Assembly: GCF_900455735.1 (NCBI RefSeq)
Contig: NZ_UAUI01000001.1
Location: 124,001 to 188,000, forward strand
Direction of reading: 5' to 3'
DNA: 64,000 bases
Origin: Rhodococcus wratislaviensis
GTDB taxonomy: Bacteria > Actinomycetota > Actinomycetes > Mycobacteriales > Mycobacteriaceae
Part shown: positions 55,401 through 62,118 of the stretch, one piece after another
How the letters are laid out: every line of letters begins with the position of its first letter
How positions within the stretch are numbered: the first letter of the stretch is position 1
Program-made: the position numbers and the translations under genes
The notes under the pieces: model-generated
The model's input: the letters and a program-made list of their open reading frames with translations, nothing else
What the model was told of the DNA's origin: nothing
The model's database searches: none

Positions 55401-57181
55401 ATCGGCGCCCCACAATCCGCCAACATGAACGCAATGCGATCAGACGGATAACCCGGATCCACCGGAACGAACGCCGCACCCGTCTTCGCCACCGCCCAGG
55501 TTGCGACCACGGACTCGAGCGACCGTGGCAATGCCAGCGCGACGGAAACCTCCGGGCCGACCTGAAGGTCGATCAGGAGGCGCGCGAGCCGGTTCGACGT
55601 CTCGTCCAGGGCGCGATAGCTCAGGGGGTCGTCGGACGTTCCGCACCCGGGTGCGAGGAGGGCGTCCCCGTGCGGGTTGCTGCGGACGGCGCCGGCGAGC
55701 AGATCCGGCAGCGTGATCGGTGCGAATCCGGGGCCCCCGGTGGCGGGCACCAGGCTGCGGCGTTCGTTCTCGTCGAGGATCTCGAGGTCGCCGATCCGTC
55801 GTGGTCCGTGTGTGTCGGATGTGAGGAACTCGCCGAGGAACCGGGTGAACCGAGCGTGGTGGGCGGCGAGGGTGTCTTCGGAGTACAGGTCGGGGTTGGC
55901 CTCGAGGTCCAGGTTGAGGCTGGTGCCGGCGACCCCGTGGTAGACGTTGACGGCGAGGTCGGTGATGGGGCCGGTCGACAGCAGTTCGAGTCGGCCGACG
56001 ATGCTGCCCAGGGTGATCTCGTTGTGGAACAGCATGACGTTGATCAGTGGGCCGTAGAAGCCCTGATGATCGGTGGCCGCGTCGCGTCGGATGTCGATGT
56101 GCGGGTACCGCTGGTGCCGGAGCGCCGCGGTGACTTCCAGCCGGACCGCTGCCACCAGTTCCGCGTTCGTCGCATCCGGGCGCACGTGCAGGCGCAGCGG
56201 GACGACGTTGGACACCATGCCGCCGGAGCGGCGGAGCAGCGCGGTGGTGCGGGCGGTGACGGGCAGGCTGACCGCGACCTCCTCGCGTCCGGTCATCCGG
56301 GAGAGGTATGCGGCGAAGGCGGCGACGACCTCGAATGCGGTCGACGAGTCGTGGCGGTCGGTCGCGGCCTCGAGGTGGTCGACGAGCGCGTCGGGGATCT
56401 GGCCGCCCGTCGTGCGGCTCCGTGCCCGCGCCGGGGCGCTCCGGTCGACCAGGCTGTGTGGTTCGCCGATGGTGGATACCCGCTCGGACCAGTAGTCCCG
56501 GTCGGCGCGGTAGCGCGACGACGTCCGGTAGTCGTCGTCGACTCGGGCGACGTCGGTGAGTTCGGCGGCCTTGGACGGCCCAGCGGCGCGCCCCTCGACG
56601 GCCGCGGTGTACAACTCGGCGGTCCGGTCGACGAGCGTCACCGATCCCATGCCGTCGAGCGCGACGTGGTGGACACGGCTGTACCAGTAGTGGCGATCCG
56701 GTCCGATGCGCAGTACAGCCGAAGTCGTGAGCCGATCGCGGCACACGTCGAGCGGCGCGGTGTACTCCTGCCGCATCCACTCCTTTGCCGCTGCCCTCGG
56801 ATCGGGCTCGTGCTGCAGGTCGACGAACCGGACCGATGCTTCCAGGGTCGGATCGACCAGCTGATAGGGAACTCCGTCGACCTCGACGAGGCGGAGGAAC
56901 GCGGAGCCGAGTTCGCGGCCCGCGGTGATCATCGACTCCGACAGCAGCGCTACGTCGAGGGCACCCACCAGTTCGACGCACTGTGCGATGGTGACGGGAA
57001 CGTCGGGATCGAGTTGCTGGGCGAACCACATGCCCTGCTGAGCGGCCGAGAGCGGAAATGCACCGTCCGGAATGCGACCCTCGGTGGTCACGTCACCACT
57101 CGGCACAGCTTCGACCACCTTGTTCGTCCTCTTTCCCGCTCCGGCGGTGGGACGAACCCACCGGCCACCGAAGAAACTCAT
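27575..57181 (-). CDS. Giant nine-module non-ribosomal peptide synthetase NRPS2 with terminal thioesterase
   Basis: One uninterrupted frame of 9,868 residues (about 1 MDa), ATG 57181, TGA 27575. Order: C1 (EntF-like, HHVALDG) - A1 - T | eight C-A-T modules of about 1,060 residues | type I thioesterase. All nine carriers keep LGGNSL and all eight elongation C domains keep HHIxxDG(W/V)S; no E domain fits the module spacing. A pockets in order: DAFFVAAIM, DVWHFSLVD (Ser), DVWDFILVS, DVWDFILVS, DAFFVAAIM, DVWHLGTVT, DAFFVAAIM, DLWHLILVS, DVWHFSLVD (Ser). The likely product is a capped nonapeptide released by hydrolysis or cyclisation. A hairpin separates it from ppm1 upstream, so it should have its own promoter. 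GTG at 57118, behind AGAGGA, is an alternative start that would drop 21 atypical residues. Several A domains share near-identical DNA with unusual codon use. Confidence 0.98.
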   Translation of the reverse strand: MSFFGGRWVRPTAGAGKRTNKVVEAVPSGDVTTEGRIPDGAFPLSAAQQGMWFAQQLDPDVPVTIAQCVELVGALDVALLSESMITAGRELGSAFLRLVEVDGVPYQLVDPTLEASVRFVDLQHEPDPRAAAKEWMRQEYTAPLDVCRDRLTTSAVLRIGPDRHYWYSRVHHVALDGMGSVTLVDRTAELYTAAVEGRAAGPSKAAELTDVARVDDDYRTSSRYRADRDYWSERVSTIGEPHSLVDRSAPARARSRTTGGQIPDALVDHLEAATDRHDSSTAFEVVAAFAAYLSRMTGREEVAVSLPVTARTTALLRRSGGMVSNVVPLRLHVRPDATNAELVAAVRLEVTAALRHQRYPHIDIRRDAATDHQGFYGPLINVMLFHNEITLGSIVGRLELLSTGPITDLAVNVYHGVAGTSLNLDLEANPDLYSEDTLAAHHARFTRFLGEFLTSDTHGPRRIGDLEILDENERRSLVPATGGPGFAPITLPDLLAGAVRSNPHGDALLAPGCGTSDDPLSYRALDETSNRLARLLIDLQVGPEVSVALALPRSLESVVATWAVAKTGAAFVPVDPGYPSDRIAFMLADCGAPIGVTTAGLREGLPDCTHWIVLDDAEFVSALASYPADAVTDADRTGVLSVDHPAYVIYTSGSTGRPKGVAVTHRGLVNLAADERDRLGVSAGSRVLHFASPSFDASVFELVMAVCAGATLVVAPTSIFGGFELAEFLAGQRVSHAFCTPAALASLDPAGLAGLETVVVAGDVCPPELVARWAPGRVMVNAYGPSETTIMSSATGPMVPGQTVSIGSPTVGVDLVVLDHRLRPVPAGVRGELYVLGSSLARGYVHRTGLTAERFVASPFGVGGRMYRTGDVVRWVTTPDGPPVLEFVGRSDFQVKIRGFRIELGEIDAALTAHPVVEFAHTVGYDDGSGSSRLVSYVLPAPGTDVETRVLSEFVGTRLPGYMVPSSIMVLESLPLTAAGKLDRNALPTPVFAASSADLVHPRTVTEETLLGIFRDVLGLPELSVDTSFFDLGGNSLTATQVVSRVNTALGVRIGVRDLFQSPSVSQLAAAAAQAGSHTDPRPALEARQRPDRVPLSLAQQRMWFLNQFDTASPAYNLPIALRLTGVLDRDALRRALGDVQERHEALRTVFPDSADGPHQRVMPAVSLLAGHDPIDVDADSLTAAVTALGGTGFDLSTDTPLRAGLFREAPERHVLVLVVHHIAADGWSMTPLAADVMVAYAARAAGHAPIWAPLPVQYLDYSLWQRDLLGSEDDPNSLSAKQIAHWRAALAGVPQLIELPTDRTRPAEMSHRGGRVEFTIPADVHGRLVDLAQSTGTTPFMVTHAALAVLLRRLGAGSDIVIGTPVAGRGEEALDHLVGMFVNTLALRTTVDLGDTFEDVLARTRAADLAAFQHGDVPFERLVEVLSPARSSAHHPLFQVMLTFQNTANTRVELDGLEVEAAEIDVHVAKFDLQLTVVEQFDSAGAAAGLAGQLSYATDLFDENTVVSIGERFGRLLDVVVDNPPVSVGDIDLLDADERSALAAANATDHPVPADTLVSLFAAQATATPDAVALVFEDRWLTYAEFDEHTDLLARYLIRSGVGPESVVAVGMRRSIDLLVAVYAIVKAGGAYLPIDPDHPAERTAYVLDTAQPVCVLTRAADDTTFTTAAPVVNIDTLDLPDEDPDPISTALTAGNAAYVIFTSGSTGRPKGVAVTHGAIVNRLLWMQHEYRLSPDDAVMQKTPVTFDVSVWELFWPLQVGATLVIAAPDGHRDPDYLATLIRRHRITTMHFVPSMLSVFTAEPAVVECDSLRLVFCSGEALTPEQVSRFRAVSAAELHNLYGPTEAAVDVTFWETGAADTVTVPVGRPVWNTQLYVLDARLHPVPSGVAGELYLAGDQLARGYLNRPDLSADRFVANPFVAGGRMYRTGDLVRRRADGVVEYVGRTDFQVKLRGQRIELGEIEAALETHADVSQAVVVVHRDDRGEDALVAYLVGRRAADWSDVRAHLSARVPSYMIPAHVVHLDALPLSVNGKLDRKALPAPDLDAATTEYVAPRTPAEEVVAGVFAEILGVERVGIHDHFFDLGGNSLVATRLVSRLRTALGVPVSLRDVFDAPTVGGLAQRYEGVDRDAHLSSPALAPQVRPERVPLSPAQQRVWFLNQFDTSSPVYNLPLAVRFSGDLDVTALSRALRDVLNRHESLRTVFPGSDTGPWQRILDAQDVDLGVTVVEAREADLDNSIRAFALTGFDVTTEIPVRARLLRVRDDEHVLTLVVHHIAADGWSFAPLSRDLMLAYAAHSGGHDLQWTPLPVQYADYTLWQRELLGAEDDPNSRAARQLDYWGTALSGLPDSIALPTDRARPAVASKHGATLSWEISTELHHRLSTLARTQNATLFMVAHSALAVLLGRLSATTDIAIGTPVAGRGDRDLDDLVGMFVNTLVLRAQVDPASPFTELVQQVRDVDLTAFAHTDVPFERLVEHLNPTRTAAHHPLFQVALFFQNHAPAHLELPGLSVSSEPVLPDVAAFDLQLVLTDTHGADGRPGPIAAEFNYATELFDESTIRSFGAQFVRILEAVTAAPQTPVGDIAIADPAARLRELSEWNATDHDVPVTTLPDLFDAQVARTPGATALVFGTASLTYAELDERANRLARYLVSCGVGPESRVALAMRRSLDLVVGMYAVVKAGGAYVPVDPDHPADRIGYVLQSAGPVRVLTTSADRTAIPSGVEVVTIDDLDLTDFSATRVTDTARLLPLRAGNTAYVIYTSGSTGKPKGVAVPHAGIVNQLLWMQSEYALTERDVLLQKTATTFDVSVWGFFWPLQVGATMVLAAPDGHRDPAYLARTIDEHEVTITDFVPSMLDVFIAAASATSCVTLRHVFVIGEALPPETSSRFRALSSAGLHNLYGPTEAAVSVTYWETSDADDTTVPIGVPEWNTQVYVLDSRLHPVPAGVSGELYLGGIQLARGYLGRVDLTSDRFVANPFGGAGARMYRTGDLVRRRKDGVLEYIGRTDFQVKFRGQRIELGEIETVLRSHPDLTGAAVLVHSDATTGDHLVAYVVPAPDRAVDAAALRAYASEALPSYMLPSATMLLDEFPLNTSGKLDRKALPAPEFSSAAGEYIAPSTTVEHSVAAVFGTVLGLDRVSVHDSFFDLGGNSLIATQLVSRIRNELDVPLAVRDLFESPTVAELAARLSQCGSADTRPALTRRERPEQVPLSPAQQRMWFLNQFDPSSPAYNLPFAVRFTGTLDRAALEAAIADLIDRHETLRTVFPDSATGPHQVVRDTVDARPTLSVAAVGEDELETVLGRFFATGFDVTIDLPVRVTLIRVGADDHVLALVVHHISGDGWSMAPMVRDVMIAYAARTRGERPTWTALPVQYADYALWHRDLLGEESDPDSLAARQLDFWTNTLAGVPDELDLPADRLRPAEQSYRGRHVDFAVGASTHRALAALAQSRRATLFMVVHTALAVLLGRLSASSDVTIGTPVAGRGERELDDLIGMFVNTVTLRTPVDPGSAFTDLLDHVRDADLAAFSHADVPFERLVEVLSPTRHAARHPLFQVMLTFQNLEQTTLELDGLTLRGLDTDIDVAKFDLHFTLVERFAADGDPDGITAQLTYASDLFDEDTAASIAARFTAILGAVTTDAGTRVGDIPLLDTDESAALRRWNSTDHDVPVATLPDLFDTQVARTPGATAVVFEGAALTYAEFDARVNRLARYLVSCGVGPESRVVLAMRRSPDLVVGMYAVVKAGGAYVPVDPDHPVDRIGYVLASARPVCVLSTAADRGDLPGTFSVLEIDGLDLSEFESNPITDADRIAPLRPSNTAYVMYTSGSTGKPKGVAVPHAAIVNQLVWMQSEYGLTDRDVLLQKTATTFDVSVWGFFWPLQAGAAMVLASPDGHRDPVYLAEVIDEQGVTVTDFVPSMLDVFVASVPAGSCSSLRHVFVIGEALPPETVVRFGDMSTAGLHNLYGPTEAAVSVTYWETSDADDTTVPIGVPEWNTQVYVLDSRLHPVPAGVSGELYLGGIQLARGYLGRVDLTSDRFVANPFGGAGARMYRTGDLVRRRKDGVLEYIGRTDFQVKFRGQRIELGEIETVLRSHPDLTGAAVLVYSDATTGDHLAAYVVAVPGTQLDVADLRRHAAGSLPSYMLPSAVVLLDEFPLNTSGKLDRKALPAPEFVSNATEYVAPRNKGEQTLANVFADVLDAGRIGVHDSFFDLGGNSLSVTRVTARITEATGTRLSVRDVFDAPTVAALALRIDSTTSDARPALTAVTRPARIPLSLAQQRMWFLNQFDADSPAYNLPFAVRLSGAIDTAALAAAFDDVVERHESLRTVFPDGGDGPEQIVVPASDVSVTLEPVDVTEIDLLGRMVAFASRGFDVTAETPVRAMLFRTAPTEHVLAVSLHHIAADGWSFGPLGRDVMVAYAARAHGQTPQWAPLEVQYADFSVWQREVLGSGDDAESVMATQLGYWTRTLAGAPDELRLPFDRPRPAQPTFAGRSVGFSIDPDTHRGIQRLAREHGATTFMVAHAAFALLLGRLSATDDVAIGTPIAGRGERALDDLVGMFVNTLVLRTAVRNGDSFAELLRTVRDTDLAAFAHADIPFERLVDVLAPARTPAHHPIYQVALSMNPVQADEYELPGLRICVEDVDPGVAKIDLQLTLGENVDDTGAPSGMRAEFTYATDLFDESTVRDLGWRLQRILAAVISDPGTAVGDLDILQDTEREVLVPATGGPGLAPATLPDLLARAVRSNPDGDALVAPTVLGASVDATSTLTYRELDAESNRLARLLAAMQVGPEVSVALALPRSLESVVATWAVAKTGAAFVPVDPGYPSDRIAFMLADCGAPIGVTTAALREGLPDCTHWIVLDDAEFVSALASYPADAVTDADRTGVLSLDHPAYVIYTSGSTGRPKGVAVTHRGVVNLAADERDRLGVSAGSRVLHFASPSFDASVFELVMAVCAGATLVVAPTSIFGGSELAEFLAGQRVSHAFCTPAALASLDPAGIPGLETVVVAGDVCPPELVARWAPGRVMVNAYGPSEATIMSSATGPLVPGQRVSIGSPTVGVDLVVLDHWLRPVPLGVRGELYVLGSSLARGYVHRTGLTAERFVACPFGTGGRMYRTGDVVRWMTAPDGPPVLEFLGRSDFQVKIRGFRIELGEIDVVLAAHEVVEFAHTVGYDDGSGSSRLVSYVLPAPNVVVDTGALAGFVGERLPGYMVPSSIMVLESLPLTAAGKLDRNALPTPVFARRSEFTAPQTPAEEAIAAVFADVVGEPSIGLDDNFFDLGGNSLSATQVVSRVGAALGTRISVRTLFDHPTVRELAIAALSETTVERPALVAGERPALIPLSPAQQRMWFLNQFDTASAAYNIPLALRMSGRIDVATLRAALGDVLERHEALRTVYPATENGAHQVIVPVESIPLDLTPSRLSGEDLTGAILRHASAGFDVTTDLPLRVHLFRESRSEHILLFVVHHISADGWSFIPLASDVMTSYAARTTGDTPAWDALPVQYADYAVWQRQLLGDEHDPQSLAAGQIAYWKRTLADLPDQVELPTDRPRPPAPSNRGGTVRLALDGDDHLRLLDVARTHHASLFMVVHTALAALLSRIGAGPDVAIGTSVAGRGEQSLDGLVGMFVNTLVLRTDVQPESTGAELLEQVRRVDLEAFSHVDVPFEQLVDAINPTRSTAFHPLFQVALALQNLRTPTLELPGLEVSALEIASPIAKFDLNFVLGERHDDEMNPAGLDLELGYAKDLFDEDTALRIGESFLRVLTGLTRDPRTTVGDLDLLGDDARLRLLALSHGATRETAQPTLAGLLDKQARTTPDADAVLWRDTTLTYAEFDARVNRLARRLIGDGVGPDVVVAIEIPRSLDLLVAVHAVVRAGGAYTPLDPGQPAQRNSDIVEQSAASLVLTSSALLTPTATTRYGVRAIVPADPDPAEFGGEPIRADERVAPLRPDNTAYVLFTSGSTGRPKGVAVSHAAIAAQLAWLREQYALGTADTMLLKTPVTFDVSVWECFAPLVSGGRLVVAEPDGHRDPEYLVGVLRAHGVTVVHFVPAMLAALTSGPGLEDLPALRQVLVGGEAVSPETIDEFRASHPAEIDNTYGPTEAAVTTTFFAARSDNSDTVPVGLPVWNTSTLVLDGRLRPVPVGVAGELYLGGVQLARGYLSRPDLTAERFVADPFSTSGARLYRTGDLVRWNAAGRLEYLGRTDFQVKVRGFRIELGEIVSALLRHEDVEQAIVVPHSDPHAGDHLVGYVVPRRGITLDPDAVLAEAAGSLPSYMIPSLLITLAELPLTPNGKVDQRALPAPVFTVTADYTAPRTETERLVAGIFAELLGVPRVGVDDNFFELGGNSLSATKLSTRIGVAAEIRVAIRDVFDAPTVAALARRLDGHGPSAAIAPLTAAVRPDRIPLSLAQQRMWFLNQFDTSSPAYNLPAAVRLTGPLDTAALAAAIDDLITRHESLRTVFPDSRGGPHQVILEPGEFTPDVAPVRVSEAGLRADLQQFLLTGFDVSQAVPLRVKVYSLGDTEHVLALVVHHISADGVSMEPLIRDVMIAYSSRAAGQAPTWVPLPVQYADYALWQRDVLGAESDPGSLAVAQLEYWTRTLAGVPDQLYLPGDRGRPAVPSHRGAATRFTLDADTHRALAELARAHGASIFMVAHAALSVLLGRLSTTSDITVGTAVAGRGRVELDDIIGMFVNTLVLRTTLDPGASFVSLLEQARDVDLEAFAHADLPFERLVEVLSPVRSTSHHPLFQVALGVQAVSADRLELDGLSVEPLALDASIAKFDLHFTLTERLDDTAEAAGIDAELVYATDIFDESTAAGYATRLRRIFEAVVADPQRPIGDIPVLGDEEYAALTPVRGADARPVQMLPEILADAVAAAPDGPAVVFEGESLTYRDLDEQSNQLARLLVDRGVGPETRVALALPRSFESVVAVWAVAKTGAAFVPVDPGYPADRILHMVQDSGAMVGITVSAKQDLLPDSIRWMLLDDPALEVRCTQESRLPLTNRDRMRPILSDQVAYVIYTSGSTGRPKGVAVTHRGLMNLVTDERELLGLTSRSRTLHFASPSFDASVFEMLMALGAGATMVIAPPTIYGGSELAELLAAEHVTHAFSTPAALASVDHHGLDDLAVVVVAGDVCPPELVARWAPGRRMVNAYGPSEATIMSSITEPLRAGEPVTIGGPSRGVRALVLDGRLRPVPVGVPGELYVAGPSLARGYLGRPGLTAERFVADPYGEPGDLMYRTGDLVRWRENRVLDFVGRTDHQVKIRGFRIELGEIDAALTAHPQIEYATTIGYEHPNGETSLVAYVLPFTGEDVDRVEVANFVGRTLPAYMVPASVTLLDALPLTPAGKLDRAALPEPIFAAAATTFEAPRNPMEVIVAGIFADILALPEIGIHDSFFDLGGNSLLATQVVSRINAALDVHVGVREVFESPTVAALAAHITETTTHGVRRPALTAKPRPEHIPLSLAQQRMWFINQFDTASPAYNLPVALRLSGEVDLRAMQIAIADLVGRHEALRTVYPDSADGPHQVIVPAADAVPDLTPVAAHPDDVLERVLALVTTGFDVTADVPLRARMYRVGADDYVLVMVAHHISGDGWSLAPLARDVMLAYTARAEGHVPRWTPLPVQYADYSLWQRELLGDEADPESVAAAQIAYWTRTLEGLPDRLSLPTDRPRPAVASHQGAHVPFTIDAGTHRALLALARGRNTSLFMVMHTALAVLLARLSNESDIAVGAPIAGRGEESLDELVGMFVNTLVLRTQVDLASSFADSLADARSADLNAFAHSDIPFERLVDVLNPARSRAHHPLFQVAFSFQNLATTTLELPGLHVEGLDVPNTISNFDLHLTLSEKHDADGSPDVIEAQFTYATDLFDESTVRAFAERFTRVLASVVQDPDMAVGAIDLLDGPERRSVLAEFNDTGVDLPPTTLDELFSAQVARTPEKAAVFFEGTELTYAEFDRRVDALAHRLIGRGVGPESVVGLAMNRSIELLVGMYAVLRAGGAYLPIDLTHPADRLAYVLETARPVCILSTSADGFAAETVPVLEIDTPDLTASPRGSVTDAQRLAPLRPENTAYLIFTSGSTGRPKGVAVTHAAIANQLRWKQHEYPLGTTDAVVQKTPVTFDLSVWELFWPLTSGARLVIARPDGHRDPAYLADLMRQQRITTAHFVPSLLEAFVATPGAGEQPALRRVLCIGEALPVDTAARFRRRFGTVALHNLYGPTEAAVSVTAWTHTETDVDTVPIGGPEWNTQVFVLDARLNPVPVGVAGELYLAGEQLARGYVARADLTAERFVANPFGTPGSRLYRTGDVVRWRVRDSTGVLEYLERSDFQVKVRGFRIELGEIESALVASAGVGQAVVVAHQHPHTGTALVAYVVPEDGATVDSAAVLAEVGAAVPRYMVPAALVVLAQLPLTSNGKLDRKALPAPDFASATVEYRAPATPTEEAVAAVFADVLGVEQVGTAANFFDLGGNSLVATRVIARLSERLGRRVEIRTLFEAPTVAALAALLDSIEATAPARPALTPAVRPERIPLSSAQHRMWFLNRFDPNSAVHNIPVAVRLSGALDVDALQHAVADVVGRHESLRTVYPDSADGPHQVILPTDRVGGELSVVTTDEAALPALIAGLVTTGFDVTTEVPVRVRVFRMSATEHVLALVVHHISGDGWSMAPMVRDVMTAYAARSADTTPDWAPLPVQYADYALWQRALLGDETDPESVASRQLAFWKQTLAGAPDQLDLPTDRPRPAVASYRGGTVDFAVPADLHGTLLGVARDANASLFMLVHSALAVLLSRLSGTGDIAIGTPVAGRGERELDDLIGMFVNTLVLRQQVDGGRTFAEVVADVRETDLAAFSHADVPFERLVEVVNPSRSTGRHPLFQVMLTFQNLDQATLQLGDLSVSGVDFDVDIAKFDLQLTLMEQFDSEGSPDGIAARLTYASDLFDEPSMHVFGQRFLQVLRAAADGPDTAVGDIDVLGSGERKQIAATNATSHDVPAGTLASLFDARVAAGPDRIALIFDRDELTYADFDARGNRLARRLIEQGVGPESVVAVAMRRSIDLLVAIYAVVKAGGAYLPVDPDHPAERTAHVLDTAQPACVLVSGAGLPGGGSVPVIDVASEDVSGFDSSPVTDADRLWPLTPANTAYVIFTSGSTGRPKGVAVTHGAIVNRLLWMQHEYTLTSADVVLQKTPVTFDVSVWELFWPLQVGATLVIAAPDGHRDPRYLTGLIQERHVTTTHFVPSMLSVFTAEPAVVECDSLRLVFCSGEALTPEQVSRFRAVSAAELHNLYGPTEAAVDVTFWETGAADTVTVPVGRPVWNTQLYVLDARLHPVPSGVAGELYLAGDQLARGYLNRPDLSADRFVANPFAGGRMYRTGDLVRRRADGVVEYVGRTDFQVKLRGQRIELGEIEAALETHADVSQAVVVVHRDDRGEDALVAYLVGRRAADWSDVRAHLSARVPSYMIPAHVVHLDALPLSVNGKLDRKALPAPAARSAADEYQAPRTAAERAVATVFADVLGIDRVGVTDSFFDLGGNSLIATRVASALGSELGIDFPLQWMFSDPTPQSLGQRIQKWTNDGVDGAGASLDVLLPIRTRGTAEPLFCVHPFIGLAWSYAGLGRELTQDRPIYGLQSPALTEDEPHPETITDFAGRYVREIRSIQPHGPYHLVGWSLGGVIAHEMAVQLQDAGEEVRLLGLLDSYVGIDRSVENSATTADLLGGVGLDLPDDSVLDELAPDGQFDAERAAALLRVVGGPLAALTAAELERIYGNALRAPELIDAHRPRVFDGDLVFFTAALDDGFHVDPVTCWGRFVNGNIDEHPVDATHWTMTTPDALAAIAPHLERSRRRPRHAAPDTGKDSDPDDSANRPHSVR
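28450..31610 (-). other. NRPS2 module 9: C-A(Ser)-T
   Basis: C with [10 protein letters not shown] pocket D-V-W-H-F-S-L-V-D, the serine code, nearly identical to module 2. The carrier (LGGNSL near 28595, then [12 protein letters not shown]) differs from the internal carriers and faces the thioesterase. Confidence 0.87.
28726..29766 (-). repeat. Near-identical A-domain block, module 9 copy (pair with 51046-52089)
   Basis: About 1.04 kb reading almost base for base like 51046-52089. I see only isolated substitutions, one 3-base indel (near 29096) and one short diverged patch (about 29484-29540). Inside it, codons shift to G/T endings (TAT, GAT, GGG, TTG) where ordinary modules use TAC, GAC, GGC, CTG. 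Confidence 0.9.
31610..34810 (-). other. NRPS2 module 8: C-A-T
   Basis: C with [10 protein letters not shown] pocket D-L-W-H-L-I-L-V-S ([34 protein letters not shown]). I know no matching code. Carrier LGGNSL near 31775. Confidence 0.8.
34810..37990 (-). other. NRPS2 module 7: C-A-T
   Basis: C with [10 protein letters not shown] pocket D-A-F-F-V-A-A-I-M, as in modules 1 and 5, but its DNA is clearly diverged and has ordinary codon use. It shows the pocket type before homogenisation. Carrier LGGNSL near 34970. Confidence 0.82.
37990..41190 (-). other. NRPS2 module 6: C-A-T
   Basis: C with [10 protein letters not shown] pocket D-V-W-H-L-G-T-V-T ([34 protein letters not shown]). It shares D-V-W-H with serine domains but differs deeper in, so I make no assignment. 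Carrier LGGNSL near 38145. Confidence 0.8.
41190..44390 (-). other. NRPS2 module 5: C-A-T, same pocket as modules 1 and 7
   Basis: C with [10 protein letters not shown] pocket D-A-F-F-V-A-A-I-M. Its A domain shares a 1.35-kb near-identical block with module 1. Carrier LGGNSL near 41335. Confidence 0.82.
41463..42814 (-). repeat. Near-identical A-domain block, module 5 copy (pair with 54213-55564)
   Basis: 1,352 bases aligning without length change to 54213-55564. Most of it is identical, with a few diverged patches (for example near 41560-41600). It covers the A domain from mid-N-terminal core to the end of the C-terminal subdomain and carries the G/T-ending codon signature. Confidence 0.9.
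44390..47570 (-). other. NRPS2 module 4: C-A-T, same pocket as module 3
   Basis: C with [10 protein letters not shown] pocket D-V-W-D-F-I-L-V-S, identical to module 3, so residues 3 and 4 are expected to be the same. From about 44850 to 46100 its codons are unusually G/T-ending. Carrier LGGNSL near 44540. Confidence 0.82.
44847..45292 (-). repeat. Near-identical block, module 4 copy (pair with 48033-48478)
   Basis: 446 bases with very few differences from 48033-48478. Here the block lies inside a longer tract (about 44850-46100) of atypical G/T-ending codons. Confidence 0.88.
47570..50750 (-). other. NRPS2 module 3: C-A-T
   Basis: C with [10 protein letters not shown] pocket D-V-W-D-F-I-L-V-S. 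The Asp at the fourth position (ITDFVPS, where Ser domains have MHFVPS) puts an acidic side chain in the pocket, which could suit a basic residue such as Orn or Lys; this is inference. Carrier LGGNSL near 47725. Confidence 0.82.
48033..48478 (-). repeat. Near-identical block, module 3 copy (pair with 44847-45292)
   Basis: Only these 446 bases of module 3 carry the atypical codons; flanking module 3 sequence has ordinary C-ending codons. This suggests the block was copied into module 3 from module 4. Confidence 0.88.
50750..53920 (-). other. NRPS2 module 2: C-A(Ser)-T
   Basis: C with [10 protein letters not shown] pocket D-V-W-H-F-S-L-V-D, the serine code; carrier LGGNSL near 50920. About 1 kb of its A domain is almost identical to that of module 9. 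Confidence 0.87.
51046..52089 (-). repeat. Near-identical A-domain block, module 2 copy (pair with 28726-29766)
   Basis: Partner of the module 9 block; it spans the A-domain pocket region and C-terminal subdomain. Relative to the module 9 copy it has one extra codon (Val in [11 protein letters not shown]). Confidence 0.9.
54213..55564 (-). repeat. Near-identical A-domain block, module 1 copy (pair with 41463-42814)
   Basis: Partner of the module 5 block, same length. The sequences diverge abruptly at both ends (after the shared CCTG at 55561-55564), which is typical of a gene-conversion tract rather than whole-module duplication. Confidence 0.9.
57127..57132 (-). promoter_or_regulatory. Shine-Dalgarno-like AGAGGA for an alternative NRPS2 start
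   Basis: AGAGGA lies 8 bases before an in-frame GTG at 57118. The ATG at 57181 has only a short AGGT. Translation from the GTG would begin just before the C domain, without the 21 non-conserved Arg/Gly-rich residues. Confidence 0.45.
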
Positions 57182-57210
57182 AGTGACCTGCGAACCTGGG
57201 AATTTACCGA

Positions 57211-57216
57211 ACCTTA
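57211..57216 (-). promoter_or_regulatory. Possible NRPS2 -10 box
   Basis: Read on the minus strand the bases are TAAGGT, fitting the loose actinobacterial TANNNT box, about 30 bases before the ATG. No good -35 box is seen at 16-18 bases, so this is a weak candidate. Confidence 0.25.
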
Positions 57217-57249
57217 CCCGGGAGTACGCTTCAGGTTCCTATCGGGCGT

Positions 57250-57263
57250 ACGGTTCGGACCGT
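57250..57263. promoter_or_regulatory. Palindrome upstream of NRPS2
   Basis: ACGGT (57250-57254) and ACCGT (57259-57263) flank TCGG, a 14-base dyad about 70 bases before the NRPS2 start. It could be an operator. Confidence 0.35.
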
Positions 57264-57281
57264 TTCAGGGTGTCTCACAAT

Positions 57282-57306
57282 GTGGGCATCGCATGAGTTT
57301 GCCCAC
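57282..57306. promoter_or_regulatory. Candidate operator upstream of NRPS2
   Basis: GTGGGCA (57282-57288) and TGCCCAC (57300-57306) are perfect inverted arms around an 11-base centre, in the 208-base gap between ppm1 and NRPS2 and beyond the ppm1 terminator. A dimeric regulator site is a reasonable reading. The regulator is not in the window. Confidence 0.4.
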
Positions 57307-57340
57307 GTGCATCACGTTTCGGTGCCGTCGATACAGCGCC

Positions 57341-57370
57341 GCCCCACGCCTTCCGAGGAAGGAATGGGGC
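57341..57370 (-). terminator. ppm1 terminator, isolating NRPS2 transcription
   Basis: GCCCCACGCCTTCC (57341-57354) pairs with GGAAGGAATGGGGC (57357-57370) with two mismatched pairs in 14 and a minimal loop, 19 bases after the ppm1 stop. It is strong and GC-rich but has no U-tract. Confidence 0.65.
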
Positions 57371-57389
57371 AGCGGTCGGTTGCCGAGCG

Positions 57390-58172
57390 TCAGCCGGCTG
57401 CCACACCCTTGATCTTGGCGATCCGGTTCCGCAGCCCCCACTGCGTGACCTTCAGGAGCGCCTCGCGAACGATCCCACCGCTCATCTTGGACTCGCCGAT
57501 CTCTCGTTCCGTGAACGTGATGGGAACTTCGCGGACGTCGAAGCCCTCCTGAATGGCCCGCCAAGCGAGATCCACCTGGAAGCAGTAGCCGTGCGACTCC
57601 ACCGCGGCGAGGTCGAGCTTCTCGAGCACCTCACGGCGGTACGCCCGGTATCCGCCGGTGATGTCCTTGATCTTCACGCCCAGCGCGAGCCGCGAGTAGA
57701 TGTTCCCGCCGCGCGAGAGCCACTCGCGGTGCTTCGGCCAGTTGACCACCGTGCCGCCCGGCACGTACCGCGAACCGAGCACGAGGTCGGCGCCGGCGTC
57801 CACCTGGTCGAGGAGGCGATGCAACTGCTCGGGCGCGTGGCTGCCGTCCGCGTCCATTTCGACGAGGACGGTGTAGTCGCGGTCCAGTCCCCAGTGGAAA
57901 CCGGCGATGTACGCGGCTCCGAGACCGTTCTTCTCGGTGCGGTGCATCACGTGGATGCGACCGGCGTCGTCGCTCGACGCGAGGGCGTCCGCGACGTCTC
58001 CGGTGCCGTCCGGACTGCCGTCGTCGACGACGAGAACATGCGTCCGCGGCAGCGCCGCATGCAGGCGCCCCACGATCAGGCCGAGATTCTCCCGCTCGTT
58101 ATACGTCGGAATGATCACCAGAGTCCGTGCGCTCGGTGCCCCGCTCTGCCCGGAATCGGTCTCCGATGCCAT
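57390..58172 (-). CDS. ppm1: Polyprenol-phosphate mannosyltransferase (Ppm1 / Dpm1 family)
   Basis: Transfers mannose from GDP-mannose to polyprenyl phosphate at the inner membrane face, supplying the lipid-linked donor for lipomannan, lipoarabinomannan and protein mannosylation. The 260 residues show the whole GT2 DPM synthase pattern: [21 protein letters not shown] (D50, D51), EMDADGSH (D107, D109), [26 protein letters not shown] and [11 protein letters not shown] at 58172 follows GGGAGG at ideal spacing, although the frame is open further upstream. It overlaps the end of lnt by 74 bases. In M. tuberculosis the two functions are fused in Rv2051c; here they are separate but probably translationally coupled. 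Confidence 0.95.
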   Translation of the reverse strand: MASETDSGQSGAPSARTLVIIPTYNERENLGLIVGRLHAALPRTHVLVVDDGSPDGTGDVADALASSDDAGRIHVMHRTEKNGLGAAYIAGFHWGLDRDYTVLVEMDADGSHAPEQLHRLLDQVDAGADLVLGSRYVPGGTVVNWPKHREWLSRGGNIYSRLALGVKIKDITGGYRAYRREVLEKLDLAAVESHGYCFQVDLAWRAIQEGFDVREVPITFTEREIGESKMSGGIVREALLKVTQWGLRNRIAKIKGVAAG

Positions 58173-59802
58173 GAGGATCCTCCCTGCCGGCAACTGCCGG
58201 CGCATTCTCGGTACTGCGTTGAACCAGTGTGCGAACTGTGCGTCGTCGTTGCACCACGGCGAACGCGACGGCAGCGACGGCGCCGACACAGAGAAGAACC
58301 TCCGGAATCGGGCCGAGCCGACTTGCCAGCGTAGTACCGGTGCGGAGCGGCACCTGCGACACCAGGGCCGCGGGTACGAAAAGTGAGGTTTCCTGCACAG
58401 TGGTCCCATCGGGGCCGATGATCGCGCTCACACCGCTGGTCGCGGCGACGACGACGGCGCGCCCGTGCTCCACGGCCCGTACCTTCGACATGGCGAGCTG
58501 CTGGTACGTCATCTCGGTGTCGCCGAACGTGGCGTTGTTGGTGGGGACGGCGAGCAGTTCGGCGCCGCTGCGCACCGACTGCTCGAATGCCCGGTCGAAG
58601 GCCACTTCGTAGCAGGTCGCGACGCCCACCGCGATCCCGTCCGCGTGGACGACGCCGTCACCGTCGCCGGGAACGAAGTTGCCCGCCCGGTCGGCGTACG
58701 AGGAGAAGTGCTGGAAGAACCCGCGGTACGGCAGATATTCGCCGAACGGCTGGATGATCTTCTTGTCGTGCTGCTCCTGCGGTCCCGCATTGCCGTCCCA
58801 CACGATCACCGAGTTGGTGGTGGTGCGGTCGGAGTTCACGAGGACCGCACCCACCAGGATGGGCGCGCCGATCGCCTCGGACGCGCGGGAGATGTCGGCG
58901 GCGGCGTCGGCGTTGCGCAGGGGATCGATGTCGGACGCGTTCTCGGGCCAGACGACGAGGTCGGGCTGCGGCGCCGCGCCCGACGCGACGTCGCCGGCGA
59001 GTTCGAGGGTGCGGTTGACGTGATTGTCGAGGACCCGCTTGCGTTGGTCGTTGAAGTCGAGTCCGAGTTTGGGGACGCTGCCCTGGATCGCGGCGACGGT
59101 GATCGTCCGGTCTCCCGAGTCCATACCCGGCAATGTCGGCCACAACGCGAGCGACACGACGGTCGCGGCGAGGGCGGCGACCAGCCCGCCGGCGAGCGGC
59201 CGCGTCCAGTTCGTGGCACCGTTCGCCCGGGCCCGCACCGTCACGGCGACGGATGCCAGTCCGGCGCCGGTCAGTGCGACGGCGAAGCTGAGCAGCGGGG
59301 AACCGCCGACGCTCGCGAGCGGCAGGAACCAGCCCTCCGACTGGCCGAACGCCAACCGCCCCCAGGGGAAGCCTCCGAACGGCACGCTCGCGCGCAGCCA
59401 TTCGGTGAGCGACCAGCACGCCGCGATCCACAGCGGGGCCCAGCGCAGCCGGGAGACGAGCACGGAAAGCATTCCGAACAGTCCGATGAACAGCGACTCG
59501 ACCGCGGCGAGTGCAAGCCACGGGAGGGCTCCGACGAACACCCCGATCCACGGGAGCAGCGGCACGAGGAAACCGAGCCCCGCGAGGTAGCCGTAGCCGA
59601 AACCCGCGCGCAGTCTCGGTGCCGCGCCGCCGGCGCCGGTGAGGATCAGCGTCAACAGCGCGATGCCGATGGGCGCGAGGAACCAGAGGGGGCGGGGCGG
59701 GAAGCCGGCGAACACGAGGAATCCCGCGGCCACCGACAGAACGGAACGCACCAGCACGCCGCGCTTTCCGGTGGTCCAGCGAGACGTCGTGCTACCGCTC
59801 AT
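58099..59802 (-). CDS. lnt: Apolipoprotein N-acyltransferase Lnt
   Basis: Adds the third acyl chain to the N-terminal Cys of lipoproteins, acting in the membrane with its catalytic domain outside. About 567 residues: an N-terminal set of hydrophobic segments (to about residue 220), then a nitrilase-like domain with catalytic Glu in VVWPENAS (about E287), Lys in [14 protein letters not shown] (about K347) and Cys in GVATCYEV (about C397), then a last membrane segment. ATG at 59802 (MSGSTTSRW) behind GGGGGAG is chosen over the open frame upstream, because it overlaps the amidohydrolase stop by only 11 bases. The charged C-terminal tail lies in the ppm1 overlap. Confidence 0.94.
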   Translation of the reverse strand: MSGSTTSRWTTGKRGVLVRSVLSVAAGFLVFAGFPPRPLWFLAPIGIALLTLILTGAGGAAPRLRAGFGYGYLAGLGFLVPLLPWIGVFVGALPWLALAAVESLFIGLFGMLSVLVSRLRWAPLWIAACWSLTEWLRASVPFGGFPWGRLAFGQSEGWFLPLASVGGSPLLSFAVALTGAGLASVAVTVRARANGATNWTRPLAGGLVAALAATVVSLALWPTLPGMDSGDRTITVAAIQGSVPKLGLDFNDQRKRVLDNHVNRTLELAGDVASGAAPQPDLVVWPENASDIDPLRNADAAADISRASEAIGAPILVGAVLVNSDRTTTNSVIVWDGNAGPQEQHDKKIIQPFGEYLPYRGFFQHFSSYADRAGNFVPGDGDGVVHADGIAVGVATCYEVAFDRAFEQSVRSGAELLAVPTNNATFGDTEMTYQQLAMSKVRAVEHGRAVVVAATSGVSAIIGPDGTTVQETSLFVPAALVSQVPLRTGTTLASRLGPIPEVLLCVGAVAAVAFAVVQRRRTVRTLVQRSTENAPAVAGREDPHGIGDRFRAERGTERTDSGDHSDV

Positions 59803-61390
59803 GGACGACGCTCCCCCGGTGCACCGAACGCAGCAGCACCGGCGTGGGCGCGTCGTCCTCGAGCCGCGGCAGGGCCGGGACCCGGGACCGGGGATCGGTC
59901 GACCACCGCTGCACGGAGTCTTTGGGCGCGCTGACGACGAGTTCGCCGGCATCCCACACGGCGTACGACGCCGGCGCTCCCGGGTCGAGGGTCCCGGCGA
60001 GACCGTCCCGGACCCCGCCTGCCCGCCATGCCCCGCGTGTGGCAGCCGAGAACGCCGCGCGCGGGGAGATCCCGCTGCCGGGCGTGCGGTGGTGGACGGC
60101 GGCGCGCAGCATCGCCCAGGGGTCGACCGGGGTGACGGGTGCGTCGGAGCTCAGTGCCAGCGACACTCCGGCGGAGGCGGCGGCGGCGAACGGGTTGAGG
60201 GTCAGCGCACGCTCGGTTCCGAGGCGCTGCGCGTACAGGCCGTCGGGCCCACCCCACAGGGCGTCGAACGCGGGCTGGACGCTGGCGATCACACCCCACT
60301 GCGCGAGCCGCGCCGCGTCGTCACCGGTCATCATCTCGGCGTGTTCGAGTCGGTGCCCGGCCTTAGCGACCGCGGGACCGCCCAACTCGTCGGCGACGAC
60401 GGCGAACGCGTCGACCGCGGCCCGGACGGCGGCGTCGCCGATGACGTGGAATCCGGCCTGGATTCCGGCGATCGTGCAGGCGCGCACGTGTGCGGCGATC
60501 TCGTCGACTCCCAGGTAGCTCTTGCCGGTGCCGCCGTCCAGATCGGCATAGGGTTCGCTGAGCCACGCCGTGTGGGAGCCGAGGGATCCGTCGATGAACA
60601 GGTCGCCGCCCAGCGCGTGGGCGCCGGTGGCGTTCAGCAATTTCCTGGCCTCGTCGGCGTCGGTGACCGCCTCACCCCAGTAGCCGCGGACCTCGACCAC
60701 GTGCGGAGTGGCGAGGAGTTCCCGGAAGTCGTCGAGTCCGGCGATGTCGGGGCCCCCGCACTCGTGTACCGCGACGATGCCGCGGGAGGCGATCGCGTCG
60801 AGGGCGGCGATGCGGGCGGCGGAGCGCTGCTCGGCCGTCAGCAGCGAGCGCGCGACGGTGCGGGCGGCGTGGTGCGCCTCGAATGTGAGCGGCCCGTCCG
60901 GCGAGAATCCGGCGGTGTCGCTCAGATCCGGGACCGACCGGCGAAGGGCGGTCGAGCAGACTGCCGAATGGACGTCGATTCGGGACAGATACACCGTGCG
61001 TCCAGGTGCGGCCTCGTCGAGTTGCGCCGTGGTGGGACCGGCGCCTTCCGGCCACGCCGATTCGTCCCAGCCGTGTCCCCAGATGACCGCGTCGCCGTGG
61101 GTGCGGGCGAAGGAGGCGAGCCGGTCGAGGCATTCGCGGAGCGATCCGACACCGACCAGATCGAGGCCTACGATGTTCAGGCCGAGCGCCGTGACATGCA
61201 CGTGGGTGTCGACGAATGCCGGGGTGACGAACGCGCCGCCCAGGTCGGCCACGTCGGCGCCGGGGTGCAGCGCGCGGGCCGCCCGGTCGTCGCCGACCCA
61301 CGACACGACGCCGTCGGTCACTGCCATCGACGTGGCGTCTGGAGCAAAGGAACTGTAGATTCGGCCGCCGACCAGCAGTTGTGTAGTCAC
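59792..61390 (-). CDS. YtcJ-like metal-dependent amidohydrolase
   Basis: A 532-residue member of the amidohydrolase-3 group. Visible metal and catalytic landmarks: HxH in FVDTHVHVTALG (H63, H65), GFHVIGDAAV, HRLEHAEM and the late Asp in LSSDAPVTPVDPW. A long linear amide or N-formyl substrate is typical of the family, but the true substrate is unknown. GTG at 61390 is taken as start; TTG at 61396 would add two residues. The gene begins about 18 bases after fxsA ends and overlaps lnt, so it belongs to the same transcript. A similar-sized gene, Rv2052c, is at this place in M. tuberculosis. No signal peptide is seen. Confidence 0.88.
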   Translation of the reverse strand: MTTQLLVGGRIYSSFAPDATSMAVTDGVVSWVGDDRAARALHPGADVADLGGAFVTPAFVDTHVHVTALGLNIVGLDLVGVGSLRECLDRLASFARTHGDAVIWGHGWDESAWPEGAGPTTAQLDEAAPGRTVYLSRIDVHSAVCSTALRRSVPDLSDTAGFSPDGPLTFEAHHAARTVARSLLTAEQRSAARIAALDAIASRGIVAVHECGGPDIAGLDDFRELLATPHVVEVRGYWGEAVTDADEARKLLNATGAHALGGDLFIDGSLGSHTAWLSEPYADLDGGTGKSYLGVDEIAAHVRACTIAGIQAGFHVIGDAAVRAAVDAFAVVADELGGPAVAKAGHRLEHAEMMTGDDAARLAQWGVIASVQPAFDALWGGPDGLYAQRLGTERALTLNPFAAAASAGVSLALSSDAPVTPVDPWAMLRAAVHHRTPGSGISPRAAFSAATRGAWRAGGVRDGLAGTLDPGAPASYAVWDAGELVVSAPKDSVQRWSTDPRSRVPALPRLEDDAPTPVLLRSVHRGSVVHER

Positions 61391-61408
61391 AGGCAACCAG
61401 TCTGCCTG

Positions 61409-61915
61409 TTAGGGCAGAACGCGGGGATCACGGGTCGGGGTTCGGGGCTCCTCGTCGATCACTTCACCCTCGAAGACCTCGTCGACCACCTCTCCTTCGA
61501 TCACCTCGCCGCGACCGCGCCGGGGTGCCCGCGCGAACGCTTCCGCCCCGGCCGCGACGGTGGCGGCACGCCTTCCCGCCAGCAGGACCACGACGGGCCG
61601 AAGCGCCCACCGGGTGGGGGGAACGAGGAACAGTAGCCCGAGCACCGAGGTGACCAGGCCGGGGACGAACATCAGTGCGGAGCCCAGCGCGACGAGCGCG
61701 CCGTCCGCGACCGCGGCACCCGGAGAGCCGTCGCCGCTCGCCGCCCGGCGCAGGCCGTCCATCACACGACGCCACTGCGACCGCATCAGCAGTAGTCCGA
61801 TCAGCGTTCCACCGAGCAGGAGGAGCACGGTCCACAGCACGCCGATCGCGTTGCCGACCAGGACGAGCGCGGCGATCTCCACCACTACGTACGACAGGAA
61901 CAGTGCGGCGTACAT
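61409..61915 (-). CDS. fxsA: FxsA-family membrane protein
   Basis: 168 residues. The N-terminal half has hydrophobic segments (about residues 2-45, and 75-110 with MFVPGLVTSVLGLLFLVPP) typical of FxsA, a cytoplasmic-membrane protein named for suppressing F-exclusion of phage T7 in E. coli; its molecular role is unclear. The C-terminal tail is acidic with short repeats of the type EGEVxDE. ATG at 61915 follows AGGGGG. It is the first gene of the minus-strand run fxsA - amidohydrolase - lnt - ppm1, and occupies the same relative place as Rv2053c. Confidence 0.9.
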   Translation of the reverse strand: MYAALFLSYVVVEIAALVLVGNAIGVLWTVLLLLGGTLIGLLLMRSQWRRVMDGLRRAASGDGSPGAAVADGALVALGSALMFVPGLVTSVLGLLFLVPPTRWALRPVVVLLAGRRAATVAAGAEAFARAPRRGRGEVIEGEVVDEVFEGEVIDEEPRTPTRDPRVLP

Positions 61916-62035
61916 GACGCCCCCTTTCGGACGGCCGGGTTCATCGAGGGTCTGGGGTCAACCGTCTGATCGTTCAACGTTCGACGGCGCCGATTTTCTC
62001 CCGGCCGCAGATATCGAAGCGCTCACGATCCTAAA

Positions 62036-62054
62036 CCTCAAGTTGACATTGAGA
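62036..62054. promoter_or_regulatory. SoxR/MerR-like dyad upstream of the secreted protein gene
   Basis: CCTCAA (62036-62041), GTTGACA, TTGAGA (62049-62054) resembles the known SoxR site CCTCAAGTTAACTTGAGG, with a 7-base instead of a 6-base centre and one arm mismatch. It lies 65 bases before the ATG in the 203-base gap between fxsA and the secreted protein gene. TTGACA (62043-62048) could instead be a -35 box, though no well-placed -10 is present. Confidence 0.35.
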
Positions 62055-62118
62055 CTCTGCGCATGATGCAGTTCACTGCGATGGGGGCTTCCGTCCCCGC
62101 GCACAACGAGGAGCCGAT

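Larger units (their letters stand above)
53920..57181 (-). other. NRPS2 module 1: EntF-like C-A-T
   Basis: The starter C domain carries [41 protein letters not shown] and STGPITDL, the landmark series of EntF's C domain, which accepts a carrier-bound aryl group. Related domains accept fatty acyl groups. The A pocket D-A-F-F-V-A-A-I-M is hydrophobic. Carrier LGGNSL near 54080. Unlike NRPS1, no half C domain follows. Confidence 0.85.

Noticed and set aside
28726..55564. Long internal repeats as possible mobile elements
   Set aside because: They lie within conserved A-domain sequence in frame, with no inverted ends, target duplications or transposase. Gene conversion or domain swapping explains them better.
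27575..57181. Dual epimerisation/condensation domains in NRPS2
   Set aside because: The C domains begin with ordinary LCL landmarks ([16 protein letters not shown]) and I saw no HHxxxxGD motif near their N-termini that marks dual domains.
54974..57412. Plus-strand frame running through the NRPS2 start region
   Set aside because: It crosses a promoter region and a terminator hairpin and has no protein-like features.
58658..59551. Second minus-strand frame inside lnt
   Set aside because: The lnt frame carries the Glu-Lys-Cys triad and membrane segments; the other frame is Arg-rich noise.
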